Notes under the pieces: model-generated
What the model saw: only the letters and a program-made list of their open reading frames with translations
What the model was told of the DNA's origin: nothing
Database searches by the model: none
Made by a program: the position numbers and the translations under genes
NCBI GenBank assembly: GCA_903870415.1
Contig: CAIQDA010000040.1
Coordinates: forward strand, 1-40,863
Direction of reading: 5' to 3'
Length of the DNA: 40,863 bases
Origin: an uncultured delta proteobacterium
GTDB taxonomy: Bacteria; Myxococcota_A; Polyangia; Polyangiales; Polyangiaceae
Shown here: piece by piece, positions 1 through 9,152 of the stretch
Numbering within the stretch: position 1 is the first letter of the stretch
Layout of the letters: every line of letters starts with the position of its first letter

Positions 1-456
1 GTGCTTCTTGAGGACATCGCGGCTCTCGTGGGCCTCACGTTCGCCCTCCTCGCGGTCGTCTTCACGGTTGTTTTTGGGGATGCGCGCATCGACGCCGTGG
101 GTTCCGTCGCCGTCGGTTGCCTGCTCGTTCTCGTGGCGTTTGTCGTCGCGCGGGACGTTCACGGTCTCCTCATCGGCGAAGGGCTCACGGACGAGAACGT
201 CGCAAAGGCGAAGGCCGCGATGGAGAGCGTTCCGGGCGTGGTGCGCGTCGTCACGATGCGTTCGTTGCATCTCGGTCCGGACGAGGCGTTGCTCGGGTCG
301 AAGATCGCCTTCAATCCTGACTACGACCTGCGCGCCGTCGAAGACGCCGTCGACCGGGTCGAACTCGCGGTTCGCGCCGCCGTTCCCGTTCTGAAGTACG
401 TGTATCTTGAACCGGATTCCGACGGGGACGACCCGAGTTCTCCGAGCTCTTCCTAA
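1..456 (+). CDS. Cation diffusion facilitator transporter, C-terminal part (5' truncated)
   Basis: The reading frame is open at the left edge, so the first codon here is probably internal. The visible 151 residues begin with LLEDIAALVGL, which resembles the TM5 region of FieF/CDF-type divalent metal transporters. A second hydrophobic segment follows (about residues 31-52), then a soluble C-terminal domain of the alpha-beta type used for CDF dimerisation (about residues 60-140), ending in a low-complexity Asp/Ser tail. CDF proteins exchange Zn, Fe, Co or Mn for protons across the inner membrane; the substrate cannot be told because the first four membrane helices lie outside the window. It is distinct from the full CDF gene at 26450. 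The nadB gene follows after 20 bp, so co-transcription is likely. Confidence 0.75.
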   Translation: MLLEDIAALVGLTFALLAVVFTVVFGDARIDAVGSVAVGCLLVLVAFVVARDVHGLLIGEGLTDENVAKAKAAMESVPGVVRVVTMRSLHLGPDEALLGSKIAFNPDYDLRAVEDAVDRVELAVRAAVPVLKYVYLEPDSDGDDPSSPSSS

Positions 457-476
457 AGACGAAAGCATCTTCGGCG

Positions 477-2090
477 ATGGCCCTTCGCACGGACTTCCTC
501 ATTCTCGGCAGCGGCATCGCAGGCCTGTCGCTCGCGCTCGACCTCGCGCGCATCGGCACCGTTCTGGTCGTGACCAAACGAAACCGCGACGAGTCCAACA
601 CCAAGTACGCGCAAGGTGGCATCGCCGCGGTCCTTTCGGACACCGACAGCTTTGCCGCTCACAAGGCCGACACGATGGTCGCCGGCGCGGGCCTCTGCCA
701 TGAGGCCGTTGTCGACATTTGCGTGCGCGAAGGCCCCGGCCGAATCGCGATGCTTGAGGCGCTAGGCGCTCACTTTGACAAAGCGCACGACGGTAGCGAA
801 GGGCTCGACCTGCATCTTGAGGGAGGCCACAGTGCCCGTCGCGTGGCCCATGCGGGCGACATGACCGGCGCGGAGATCGAACGTGCGCTCGTCGATGCTG
901 TTGCAGCGGACGCGAACATCCGTGTGCTCGACGATCACATGGCGGTCGACCTCATGCTGCAAACGCGCTTCGGCGGTCCCGAGGCCTGCATCGGCGCGTA
1001 CGTGCTGCATTCGGCCACGGGGCAAGTCGAGACCGTGCTCGCGTCGCACACGGTGCTGGCGACCGGCGGGGCAGGGAAGGTTTACCTCTACACGTCGAAC
1101 CCCGACGTTGCGACCGGCGACGGTATCGCGATGGCGTATAGGGCTGGTGCACGTATTGCCAATATGGAGTTTTACCAATTCCATCCGACGTGCCTTTTTC
1201 ATCCCGAAGCGAAGAGCTTTCTCGTCAGCGAAGCGCTCCGCGGCGAAGGCGCAACGCTGCAGCTTCCGAACGGCGATCGCTTCATGGACAAGCACCATGC
1301 GCAGGCCGAACTCGCGCCGCGTGACGTGGTGGCTCGCGCCATCGACGCCGAACTGAAACGCACCGGCGCCGACTGCGTGTTTCTCGACATTCGCCATCGC
1401 CCGGCTCAAGAGGTGCGCGATCGCTTTCCGGGCATCTATGCCCAGTGCCTCCGCTTCGGAATCGACATCACGAAGGATCGCATTCCCGTGGTGCCCGCGG
1501 CTCATTACATGTGCGGCGGCGTCTCGACGGACCTCGACGGACGCACGACGATTCCCAGGCTTTGGGCGATCGGAGAGTGCGCGCACACGGGGCTTCACGG
1601 TGCCAATCGCCTTGCCTCGAACTCGCTTCTCGAGGGGGTCGTTTTCGCCCATCGCTGCGCCAAAGCTCTCGAAACGGAGCCGCGCAAAGAGACCGCTCGC
1701 GAGGTGCCCGATTGGGACGCCACGGGAACCGTTTCGAGTGGCGAGCAAGTCATCGTCGCGCACAGCTGGGACGAGCTTCGGCGCACCATGTGGAACTACG
1801 TGGGCATCGTGCGATCGGACTTGAGGCTGCGTCGTGCCGCTCGGCGTGTCGCGTTGCTCCAGGAAGAGATCGCTGAGTATTACTGGAAGTATACGATCAA
1901 CCGCGACCTGCTCGAGCTGCGCAACATCGCGACCGTGGCTCAGCTCATCGTCGAGTGTGCGCTTGCGCGAAAAGAGAGCCGCGGCCTTCACACGACCATC
2001 GACTATCCCGAAACGAATTCTCGATTCGCTCGTGACACCATCGTTCAACGAGGCGTGCCCGCGCACTTGAGCGACAGGTCGCAGCCATGA
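477..2090 (+). CDS. nadB: L-aspartate oxidase
   Basis: NadB oxidises L-aspartate to iminoaspartate, the first step of de novo NAD synthesis, using FAD in the cytoplasm. At 537 residues it has the family length. Visible features are the N-terminal dinucleotide-binding motif LGSGIAGLSLALDLA (about residues 9-25), the substrate-site segment EFYQFHPTCLF (about 230), SEALRGEGA (about 250), RDVVARAID (about 280), and the FAD-contacting C-terminal run HYMCGGVSTDLDG to GECAHTGLHGANRLASNSL (about 340-380). A helical C-terminal domain typical of the succinate dehydrogenase/NadB flavoprotein family follows. The stop overlaps the next start as ATGA. No nadA or nadC is present in the window. Confidence 0.95.
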   Translation: MALRTDFLILGSGIAGLSLALDLARIGTVLVVTKRNRDESNTKYAQGGIAAVLSDTDSFAAHKADTMVAGAGLCHEAVVDICVREGPGRIAMLEALGAHFDKAHDGSEGLDLHLEGGHSARRVAHAGDMTGAEIERALVDAVAADANIRVLDDHMAVDLMLQTRFGGPEACIGAYVLHSATGQVETVLASHTVLATGGAGKVYLYTSNPDVATGDGIAMAYRAGARIANMEFYQFHPTCLFHPEAKSFLVSEALRGEGATLQLPNGDRFMDKHHAQAELAPRDVVARAIDAELKRTGADCVFLDIRHRPAQEVRDRFPGIYAQCLRFGIDITKDRIPVVPAAHYMCGGVSTDLDGRTTIPRLWAIGECAHTGLHGANRLASNSLLEGVVFAHRCAKALETEPRKETAREVPDWDATGTVSSGEQVIVAHSWDELRRTMWNYVGIVRSDLRLRRAARRVALLQEEIAEYYWKYTINRDLLELRNIATVAQLIVECALARKESRGLHTTIDYPETNSRFARDTIVQRGVPAHLSDRSQP

Positions 2091-2977
2091 TGCCGCTTCG
2101 CGAGTCCTCGCACCCGCCCCGCACGTCGGTTCGTTTTTCCGCGAGCAGTGCAGCGGGCTGGTCTCTCGTGCTGGTGCTCGCACAAGCCCTTGGTGGCAGC
2201 GTCGTTCGGCCCAGCAATTCGACAGGCCCCATCGACTTCGTTTCGTTCGGCCTCGTCTCACTCCTCGCGCTCTTCGTCGTCCTCTTTGGAGTCGTCCGCG
2301 TTCACGGGCCCGACGCTTCGCTCAGCGAGGTCATGGGGCTCGAAGAGACTCCGCTCGCGTTCCCGCCGGCCGTCGGGCCTCAACGCGTGTGGGCTCATCG
2401 CGCGGCCGTTTTTGCGTGCCTCGCGGTCGCGGGCGCGGCGCTTGTTGCGGTCGACGCGGGTCTTGACACCTACTTCGCCTCCCGCGATTCGTCGTACAGC
2501 GAAGAGCTTGCAAAGCTCATGGATCTCCTCGCGGCCCCGACCACGCGCGCGAAGGTGAGCCGCATCGTGGGCCTCGGGATCGTTCAGCCTTTCGCCGAGC
2601 TCGCGTTCTACTTCGGCATCGTCTTCGGCGGCCTTCGTCGGCCGCGAAGTCGCGTGTTTGCGTGCGCGATGTCGCTCGCTTTCTTTGTGCTTCACGCGAG
2701 TGACTTGCGTGCCGCTCCGATTCGTCTGCTGCTCGGAGCGCCGCTGCTGCTTGGACGCCTCGCCACTGGAAGCATCCTCGCCTCGCTCGTCACCGTGCTC
2801 ACGTTCAACGTGCTCGAGGTGGTCGCGGTTGGTCGCGGGGCAACGGCTGTTCCGGGCGCTGTGTCGTTGTGGTGCGCGGCGCTCGTGGTCGTGCTCCTCA
2901 TCCTTGCGTATCTCGTGCGCCTCGCGTCGCAGTGGCGCCTTGGCGAGTTCGCCGATCGCTTGGACATGCGCGCATGA
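2087..2977 (+). CDS. Multi-pass membrane protein, possibly a degenerate CPBP-type protein
   Basis: The start ATG overlaps the nadB stop by four bases, so translation is probably coupled. The 296 residues contain about seven or eight hydrophobic segments. The region from about residue 165 onward recalls CPBP (Abi) intramembrane proteases: AELAFYFGIVFGGLRR sits where the EExxxR motif is expected, and FFVLH matches the FxxxH motif. The paired glutamate is A-E instead of E-E, the arginine is displaced, and the final His motif is not evident (VLTFN occupies the place). If it belongs to that family it is probably not an active protease. The assignment is a resemblance only; an unrelated membrane protein is possible. 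Confidence 0.6.
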   Translation: MMPLRESSHPPRTSVRFSASSAAGWSLVLVLAQALGGSVVRPSNSTGPIDFVSFGLVSLLALFVVLFGVVRVHGPDASLSEVMGLEETPLAFPPAVGPQRVWAHRAAVFACLAVAGAALVAVDAGLDTYFASRDSSYSEELAKLMDLLAAPTTRAKVSRIVGLGIVQPFAELAFYFGIVFGGLRRPRSRVFACAMSLAFFVLHASDLRAAPIRLLLGAPLLLGRLATGSILASLVTVLTFNVLEVVAVGRGATAVPGAVSLWCAALVVVLLILAYLVRLASQWRLGEFADRLDMRA

Positions 2978-3100
2978 CGCCAAAGATTCGTGCCGCGCGT
3001 CCTCTGCGAAAGTACGCAGTAGCGCGATGCGGCATAGGGTTTTCCTTCGCTTCCCCGTCGTCGTCGAGTAGCGGGGCGAGCACCTACCGAGAGGCGTGAG

Positions 3101-4429
3101 ATGGCCCGCTGGGAATTCAAGTTGCCGGAAATCGGCGAAGCCGTGTCGGAAGGCGAGCTCGTGGGATGGCTCGTCGACGTTGGTCAGTCCGTTGCTGAGG
3201 ACCAAGCGATCTGCGAGCTCATGACGGACAAGGCGACGGTCACAGTTACCGTGCCCCGTCGAGGCGTTGTCCTGGAGCGTCGCGGCAAGGTCGGCGAGCT
3301 CGTGAAAGTTCACGAGGCCATCGTCGTCCTCGACCTCGACGGCGCATCCGTCGGAGCTCCCCCCGTCGAAGCGAAGCCAAGTGCTCCCGCCCCGGCGGTA
3401 TCCAATGGATCGAGCGCTCCGGCTGCTCACGCGCCATCCGTGCAAAGTGCACCGATGCCCGCGCCTGCCGCGCCTGCCGTTGCAGTCGTGTCCGCGCCAT
3501 CGGGCTACTTCAACGAGAAACCGATCGCGACGCCTGCGACCCGCAAGGTTGCGCGTGACCTCGGCGTTGACCTGCGCTCCGTGACGCCCTCCGGCGAAGC
3601 GGGCCGCGTGACCCGCGCTGACGTCGAGTCGTTCGCGGCACTCGGCGGTTCATCGACCTCGGCGCCCGTTGCCATCGAGGCCGTGAGTTCCGCCGTGGTT
3701 CGTTCGCCCGCATCGGCCGCATCGCGCACCGATCGCCGCGTTCCGTTCGTGGGCATTCGCCGTAAAATCGCTCAGAAGATGCAGCAGTCGAAGAACACGG
3801 CTGCGCATTTCACCTTCGTCGAAGAGTGCGACGCGTCGGCGTTGATTGCGCTGCGCAACAAGCTCAAGCCCGTGGCCGAGAAGCAGGGCGTGAAGCTCAC
3901 GTTCTTGCCCTTCGTCGTGAAGGCTGTCGTGGCGGCTCTCAAGCGCGCGCCCATCCTGAACTCGACCCTCGACGAGGCGTCGAACGAGCTCGTCTACAAG
4001 GGCAACATCGACATCGGCATCGCCGCATCGACGGATCATGGGCTCATGGTTCCGGTCCTTCGTGACGCGGACAAGATGTCGATTCTCGACATCGCCCGCG
4101 AGATTGATCGCCTGGCGAACGCCGCAAAAAATGGCAAAGCGAAGCCCGACGAGCTCTCGGGTTCCACCTTCACGATCACGTCCCTCGGCCAGCAGGGCGG
4201 GCTCTTCGCGACGCCCGTCATCAACTTCCCCGAGGTGGGCATTCTTGGTCTGCACCAGATCAAAGAGAAGCCGGTCGTGAAGAACGGTCAGATCGTCATC
4301 GGCCAGGTCATGCTGCTTTCGCTGTCGTTCGACCACCGCATCGTCGACGGGCACATCGGCGCGGCGTTCGCGTACGACGTCATCCGCACACTCGAGAATC
4401 CCGAGTCGCTCCTGCTCGAGATGGCGTGA
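3101..4429 (+). CDS. 2-oxoacid dehydrogenase E2 (lipoamide acyltransferase)
   Basis: This is the core acyltransferase of a 2-oxoacid dehydrogenase complex, moving an acyl group from lipoyl-lysine to CoA. Domains in order: a lipoyl domain (residues 1-80) with the lipoylation site in LMTDKATVTV, an Ala/Pro-rich linker (about 90-135), an E3-binding domain (ATPATRKVARDLGVD to GRVTRADV, about 143-180), a second linker, and the catalytic domain (about 210-442) ending with the active-site motif DHRIVDG. The DKATV form of the lipoyl motif is common in branched-chain complexes, so a branched-chain keto acid substrate is favoured over pyruvate. No E1 or E3 gene is adjacent. The stop codon overlaps the mutY start (GTGA). 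Confidence 0.92.
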   Translation: MARWEFKLPEIGEAVSEGELVGWLVDVGQSVAEDQAICELMTDKATVTVTVPRRGVVLERRGKVGELVKVHEAIVVLDLDGASVGAPPVEAKPSAPAPAVSNGSSAPAAHAPSVQSAPMPAPAAPAVAVVSAPSGYFNEKPIATPATRKVARDLGVDLRSVTPSGEAGRVTRADVESFAALGGSSTSAPVAIEAVSSAVVRSPASAASRTDRRVPFVGIRRKIAQKMQQSKNTAAHFTFVEECDASALIALRNKLKPVAEKQGVKLTFLPFVVKAVVAALKRAPILNSTLDEASNELVYKGNIDIGIAASTDHGLMVPVLRDADKMSILDIAREIDRLANAAKNGKAKPDELSGSTFTITSLGQQGGLFATPVINFPEVGILGLHQIKEKPVVKNGQIVIGQVMLLSLSFDHRIVDGHIGAAFAYDVIRTLENPESLLLEMA

Positions 4430-5532
4430 GCGGCAAAACGCGCGCGCTCACAAACGCTGAAAAAAACCAGAGCGAAAGTGCGCTCGGTGGGGCTCGTCTC
4501 CATCGGGCGCTTCTTGCGTGGTTCGACGTGGAGAAGCGACCGCTACCGTGGAGAGCCACGAGCGACCCGTATGCGATCTGGATGAGCGAGGTCATGTCGC
4601 AGCAGACCCGCGTCGAGACTGTGATTCCGTATTACGAGAAATTCCTCACGGCTTACCCGACCGTGCGCACGCTGGCGGAGGCGCCCGTGGAAGACGTCCT
4701 CGGACTCTGGAGTGGCCTTGGGTACTACCGTCGCGCACGCATGCTGCATCGCACGGCCCAAGAAGTCGTCGCTCGCCACGATGGAGCGTTTCCGCGAGAT
4801 AAAGCAGCCCTCGAGAGTCTTCCAGGGATCGGGCCGTACACCGCAGGTGCGGTCGCAAGCATCGCGTTTCAGGAGCCCGCGAGCGTCGTCGATGGAAACG
4901 TCGTGCGCGTCTTCGCGAGGCTTTTTAACGACGACACGGACGGACGTGCCCCCGCGGGGTTGGCGCACTTTCGGAAACGCGCCGACGCGCTCGTGAGCGC
5001 CGATAGGCCTGGTGACTGGAACCAAGCGCTGATGGAGCTCGGTGCAACGGTGTGCACGCCGCGCGAACCTCGCTGCTTGCTTTGCCCGCTCGCGACGGTT
5101 TGCGAAGCTCGTTCCGCAGGCACCGCGCGCGACCTTCCTCGGCTGACAAAAAAGGCGAAACCCGTTGCGGCGGCTTTCGATGCGCTGGTCGTCGCAGCCC
5201 CGAATCGTGTGCTGCTCGCGGAGAGAAAAGCGGACGGGCTCTTCGGTGGTCTGCTCGAGCCCCCACTCTTCGATACGGCTCCGACGCTGCTCGAGGCGGC
5301 CCAGCAAGCGAGACTTGCCATCGGCGATTCGCTGGGGATCGTGCAGCACACGCTCTCCCATCGGAAGCTCTCCATCGCCACCCATCGTGCGGTCCACGTG
5401 CTCGACGTGATGCCGCCGCTTCCGGTCTCGGGCGCGTACGTGGCGCTCCATGCGGTGGAGTGGCCGTTGCCGAAAGACACGCGAGTCTCGACCCTTGCTC
5501 GCAAGATTCTCGCCCTCGCGCTCGAAACCTGA
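4426..5532 (+). CDS. mutY: A/G-specific adenine glycosylase
   Basis: MutY removes adenine mispaired with 8-oxoguanine. The 368-residue protein has the helix-hairpin-helix segment LPGIGPYTAGAVASIAF (about residues 128-145), followed by VVDGNVVRVFARLF with the catalytic Asp. The 4Fe-4S ligands follow the MutY/Nth spacing C-X6-C-X2-C-X5-C in the stretch starting CTPREPRCLLC (about 210-226). The C-terminal third fits the NUDIX-like 8-oxoG recognition domain, with TLSHRKLSIATHRAV near residue 310. The start is GTG, overlapping the upstream stop as GTGA. With the NUDIX hydrolase at 38573 it may contribute to defence against oxidised guanine, although the two genes are far apart. Confidence 0.95.
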   Translation: MSGKTRALTNAEKNQSESALGGARLHRALLAWFDVEKRPLPWRATSDPYAIWMSEVMSQQTRVETVIPYYEKFLTAYPTVRTLAEAPVEDVLGLWSGLGYYRRARMLHRTAQEVVARHDGAFPRDKAALESLPGIGPYTAGAVASIAFQEPASVVDGNVVRVFARLFNDDTDGRAPAGLAHFRKRADALVSADRPGDWNQALMELGATVCTPREPRCLLCPLATVCEARSAGTARDLPRLTKKAKPVAAAFDALVVAAPNRVLLAERKADGLFGGLLEPPLFDTAPTLLEAAQQARLAIGDSLGIVQHTLSHRKLSIATHRAVHVLDVMPPLPVSGAYVALHAVEWPLPKDTRVSTLARKILALALET

Positions 5533-5544
5533 GAAAATACCCAG

Positions 5545-7041
5545 GTGAGCTTGCGAAACTCGGTGCCGCCCGGTGCACCACGAACCCTGAGTGCGGCCCC
5601 GCCTCCCATCGAGGACGATAAGACGCCGCTTCAAGTCATCGTCGTCGACGACGATGCGACGCTTCGACGTCAGCTCGCGCGCATGCTCACCGCGCGCGGA
5701 ATGCACGTGCTCACGGCGGAGGACGGCCTGACGGCGCTTGAGCAGATCGATCGGCACCAACCGGACGTGGCGCTCATCGACTTGCGCATGCCAGGCATGG
5801 ACGGTTTCGAGGTCTTGGCGGCGATGCGTGAGCGCACCATGAACTGCGAAGCCATCATGATGACCGCGTACGCGGACGTGGACGTGGCCGTGCGTTCGGT
5901 GAAGAGCGGGGCTCACCACTTCCTGCAAAAGCCCTTCTCTTCAGTCGACCAGGTTGTTGTCGCGGTTACGAAAGCTGCAGACCACAAGCGTCTCGCGGAG
6001 CGCGCATCCAAGCTCGAACAGCGTCTTCTTTCCCAAGAGCGCTTCGGTGAACTTGTCGGCACGAGCCCGAAAATGGAGGGCGTGTACCGCATCATCGAGG
6101 GCGTCGCGAACACGCGATCGACTGTGCTCATTCTCGGCGAAAGCGGGACGGGCAAGGAGCTCGTCGCGCGCGCGATTCATCAGCGTTCGTCGCGGGCGGA
6201 CAAGCCGTTCGTCCCCGTGAACTGCGCCGCCATTCCGAAAGAGCTCGTCGAGAGCGAACTTTTTGGTCACGTGCGCGGCGCGTTTACCGGGGCAAATGCA
6301 GCTCGCGCGGGGCTTTTCGAATCCGCACACGGCGGCACCATCTTCCTCGACGAGGTGGGCGATCTCCCGCTCGCAGCTCAGGTAAAGCTTCTGCGCACGC
6401 TGCAAGAGGGCGAGGTCAAGCGCGTCGGTTCGGACGAAGCGAAGACCATCGACGTGCGCGTGCTTGCGGCGACGAACGTGGACTTGAACGAGCGCATCGG
6501 CCTCGGCACCTTCCGCATCGACCTCTACTACCGCCTCAACGTCATCAGCGTGCTGCTCCCGGCGCTTCGCGAGCGCGGCGACGACATCCAAATGCTCGCG
6601 TATCACTTCCTCCAGAAGCTCTCGCGGCGCATGGATCGCCCCGCCAAGCGTCTGTCGAGCGAAGCGCTGAAAACGCTGCGCGATTACCCGTGGCCAGGCA
6701 ACGTGCGCGAACTCGAACACGCTCTCGAGCGCGCGTTCATTCTCTGCCACACGGAGATCATTCATCCGACGGACTTGCCGTTCGGAAAGCCTCTGCCCGA
6801 TCGCGAGGCGCGGCGTCGCGGCGAAGCCAAAGGCATGAGCGCTCTCCGCATCGAGGGCCTCGTCGACTTGCCGTACCCCGAGGCGAAGAAACGCGTGCTC
6901 GAACTCTTTGATGCAGAGTACACGATGGAAATCATGCGCCGCACGGAGGGAAACCTCTCGGAGGCAGCGCGCCAAGCAGGCATGGACCGCTCGAACTTTC
7001 GTCGGCTCATCAAGCGTCCGCGCGGTGGCGGCCCGACGTAG
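5545..7041 (+). CDS. Sigma-54-dependent response regulator (NtrC family)
   Basis: Three domains are visible. A receiver (about residues 29-145) has the acidic pocket VDDD at 34-37, phospho-acceptor Asp79 in ALIDLRMPGMDG, Thr in MMTAY and Lys in QKPF. A sigma-54 AAA+ domain (about 170-405) has Walker A GESGTGKE (about 197), GAFTGA (about 245), the motif that contacts sigma-54, and Walker B TIFLDE (about 266). A C-terminal Fis-type helix-turn-helix follows (SEAARQAGMDRSNFRRLI, about 472-490). It should bind upstream activating sites and remodel sigma-54 RNA polymerase when phosphorylated. The GTG start lies 12 bp after mutY. No partner histidine kinase is adjacent, so it is an orphan regulator in this window. 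Confidence 0.93.
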   Translation: MSLRNSVPPGAPRTLSAAPPPIEDDKTPLQVIVVDDDATLRRQLARMLTARGMHVLTAEDGLTALEQIDRHQPDVALIDLRMPGMDGFEVLAAMRERTMNCEAIMMTAYADVDVAVRSVKSGAHHFLQKPFSSVDQVVVAVTKAADHKRLAERASKLEQRLLSQERFGELVGTSPKMEGVYRIIEGVANTRSTVLILGESGTGKELVARAIHQRSSRADKPFVPVNCAAIPKELVESELFGHVRGAFTGANAARAGLFESAHGGTIFLDEVGDLPLAAQVKLLRTLQEGEVKRVGSDEAKTIDVRVLAATNVDLNERIGLGTFRIDLYYRLNVISVLLPALRERGDDIQMLAYHFLQKLSRRMDRPAKRLSSEALKTLRDYPWPGNVRELEHALERAFILCHTEIIHPTDLPFGKPLPDREARRRGEAKGMSALRIEGLVDLPYPEAKKRVLELFDAEYTMEIMRRTEGNLSEAARQAGMDRSNFRRLIKRPRGGGPT

Positions 7042-7078
7042 TTGAACGAGCCGCTTCGCGCTGCTTGCTAGGTAAACG

Positions 7079-8641
7079 TCAGGGAGTTGCTGTTCCCTGA
7101 ACGGTGATGGGCGCGGGCATCGGGGCGCAGAGGACTTCGCCAGGCACGGCGACGAGGCTCCACGTGATGGTCGCGTTGAACGACGCTGCGCTGGCAGGTT
7201 CGAACGTGAGCGTGTCGACGAGGGAGTCGTTGGCGTCGACGGGAGTTGGGCCGAGCGGCCGCGTGGAGCGAAACGGTCCCGACAGCGGGGTCAGTGTATA
7301 CTGCACGTGAGCGCGACCTGAGCCCGTATTGAGAAGGTTGATGGTGTAGTCGCGCGACGACCCGACGGCGGTAGGCGGAAAGAGCACGGATGCGGGAAGT
7401 ACTGAAAAAACAGCGCCTTTAGCTGTTTGGAGAAGGTCCACCGTGTGCGTCGCTCCGCCGGGTTCAACGATGCGAAGCACGTCACCGAACGCGTTGTCGC
7501 TTGTGTCGACTGCGCTACTTGTGGGCGCAGGAACCGCCTTCGGTGTGACGACGATCGATTGCGTGCCGTTTGCATTCATCGACCCGCTCGCGCGCGAAAG
7601 CGTGAAGGGCGACGCGGCTCCTTTCACGAGCGAGGCCGCGTACGTCACCGCAGCCGTTCCGGCGTTTGTCAGCACGAGATTCTTTGGCGTTCCCGTGGCG
7701 CCACAGGCGACCAAGCCGAAGTCGAGTTCGGGATCGCTCACGCGCAAATCGCTGGAAATGCCCGAACCGGAGAGGTCGAGCGTGGCGGCGGGGGCGGTGC
7801 ACACGGCGCCCGTCGGCGTGAGGGTGAACGATGCTGCCGCGGGGCCATCGCTGTCGGGTGCAAAGCGCGCGACGATGCCCGAGGCGGACGCGTTCGGCGA
7901 AAGCACGACGCTCGAGGCAGACGCGTTCGCGTTGTAGACGAGAGAGAATGGGCCCAGCGAGGCTTGATCGAACGCGACGGTGACCGGCGTGTCTCCGCGG
8001 TTTTCGAGCGCCACAGCGCGCGTTGCAGGCGTTCCGTTCACGTCGATCGACCCGAAGTCGATGGCCGCATCGACGAGCACGAGATCGGCTCCAGAGAGCT
8101 GCCCTCGCAGGGTGACTTGCGTTTCGGGTGTGGCGTCGACGCCATCGTCCACGAGGAGCGCGTCGGTGAACGTGCTCCCGGCGTGAACGCCTGTGGGCGC
8201 GTCGAACGCGATGGCAAGCTCCACGGACGCTCCCGAGGCAAGGGTGCCGTTCGCGGAACCGGTGAGCGAAAATGGCGCTCCACGCCGCAATTGGGCGGAC
8301 CAGTCCACGGGGGCCGGGCCGTCGTTGGTGAGGGTCACGCTTCGCGCAACAGCTGCAGTTCCGCAGGGAATTGTGCCGAAATCGAGCGTGGTCGTCGCGC
8401 GCAGGGGCGAACTTACCGGGGCCGCGTCAACGGCCGGGGCCGCCGCGTCTTGTTCAACAATCGTTCCCGCGTCGGGACTGGAAGCGTCGGCTGCCGCGTT
8501 GTCGAGGACCACGTCGCTCGAACACGCCGCGGCGAGGGGTATCGCTGCGACTACGGCTATCCAAAGGCTTTCTTTTCCAAACTGCCGGGACCCGCGATAT
8601 GCTCCCCGGGTACGTCGCGTCTCGCCGAAAATGATCACCAT
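7079..8641 (-). CDS. Lipoprotein with about four ASH / choice-of-anchor-D beta domains
   Basis: About 520 residues. A charged N-region is followed by the hydrophobic stretch LWIAVVAAIPLAAAC, a plausible lipobox with Cys40. An Asp/Ala-rich linker leads to four repeats of roughly 105 residues, each opening with a strand such as LDFGTIPCG, IDFGSIDVNG, LDFGLVACG or VLFPPTAVG, followed by a V-L-T-N-x-G strand. This is the ASH (ASPM-SPD-2-hydin) immunoglobulin-like pattern common in myxobacterial surface proteins. The ATG at 8641 is preferred because GGGAG lies about 10 nt upstream; the frame stays open further upstream, but those extra residues would precede the signal peptide. A GTG at 8638 is an alternative. 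The start overlaps that of the divergent gene. Confidence 0.8.
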   Translation of the reverse strand: MVIIFGETRRTRGAYRGSRQFGKESLWIAVVAAIPLAAACSSDVVLDNAAADASSPDAGTIVEQDAAAPAVDAAPVSSPLRATTTLDFGTIPCGTAAVARSVTLTNDGPAPVDWSAQLRRGAPFSLTGSANGTLASGASVELAIAFDAPTGVHAGSTFTDALLVDDGVDATPETQVTLRGQLSGADLVLVDAAIDFGSIDVNGTPATRAVALENRGDTPVTVAFDQASLGPFSLVYNANASASSVVLSPNASASGIVARFAPDSDGPAAASFTLTPTGAVCTAPAATLDLSGSGISSDLRVSDPELDFGLVACGATGTPKNLVLTNAGTAAVTYAASLVKGAASPFTLSRASGSMNANGTQSIVVTPKAVPAPTSSAVDTSDNAFGDVLRIVEPGGATHTVDLLQTAKGAVFSVLPASVLFPPTAVGSSRDYTINLLNTGSGRAHVQYTLTPLSGPFRSTRPLGPTPVDANDSLVDTLTFEPASAASFNATITWSLVAVPGEVLCAPMPAPITVQGTATP

Positions 8642-9122
8642 GTCACGACCGCTCCCGCTCATCACAGCCTTGATTGTATCCGCAGGGGCGCTCTCATCGT
8701 GCGCAAAGCAGCACATTGTGAACACCGACGTGGATGACACGAGTGAGAACCGCAAAATTGTGCGTTTTTGCGAGGAATATCGTCACGCCGTGGAGGAAAA
8801 AGACGTCGGGCGTCTCCTCGCTATGGCTGACGGCAAATACGAAGACGACGGCGGCACGGTCGCTGGCGACGACGACATCGATTACGAGGGGCTGAAGGCT
8901 TACCTCACGGGCAAGTTCAACCAGACCGATGCGATCCGTTACGAGATTCGCTACCGGCGGATTTACCCGGTCGACGCGACGATGTTGCATGTGGAGTACA
9001 CCTACTCCGCAAGTTACAAGCAGCCTTCGGTCAAGGGAACGGACTGGCGCCACACGGTTGCCGACAACCGCCTCGTGCTTCAGCGCGACGGCGAGAGCTA
9101 CAAAGTTCGTTCGGGAATGTGA
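8640..9122 (+). CDS. Small lipoprotein, possibly NTF2/SnoaL-like
   Basis: 160 residues starting MSRPLPLITALIVSAG, with lipobox ALSSC (Cys21). The mature part has an N-terminal helix (FCEEYRHAVEEKDVGRLLAMA), an acidic loop rich in Asp/Gly, and several beta strands (IRYEIRYRRIYPV, MLHVEYTYSASY, RLVLQRDGESYKV). Helix then sheet, with the phrase VEEKDVGRLLAMADGKY, recalls NTF2-like proteins that use such a helix to cap a cone-shaped sheet. No enzyme residues can be assigned. ATG 8631 in the same frame is an alternative start; no good ribosome binding site precedes either. The start codon shares the CATG at 8639-8642 with the divergent ASH lipoprotein. Confidence 0.75.
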   Translation: MSRPLPLITALIVSAGALSSCAKQHIVNTDVDDTSENRKIVRFCEEYRHAVEEKDVGRLLAMADGKYEDDGGTVAGDDDIDYEGLKAYLTGKFNQTDAIRYEIRYRRIYPVDATMLHVEYTYSASYKQPSVKGTDWRHTVADNRLVLQRDGESYKVRSGM

Positions 9123-9131
9123 GTGGCGTGC

Positions 9132-9152
9132 GACACGCAAGTTGCGCGTGTC
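9132..9152. terminator. Hairpin between convergent lipoprotein genes
   Basis: A perfect 7-bp stem, GACACGC with GCGTGTC, and a 7-nt loop lie between the two converging stops at 9122 and 9151. There is no T-run on either side, so it may slow or stop transcription in both directions without being a classical intrinsic terminator. Confidence 0.45.

Noticed and set aside
762-2261. 499-codon open frame antisense to nadB
   Set aside because: It lies fully opposite a clear nadB, has an atypical Arg/His-rich product, and arises from the high GC content of the third codon position.
2258-3445. 395-codon antisense open frame over the membrane protein and E2 start
   Set aside because: The product is low-complexity Arg/Glu/His with no domain, and the opposite strand has well-supported genes.
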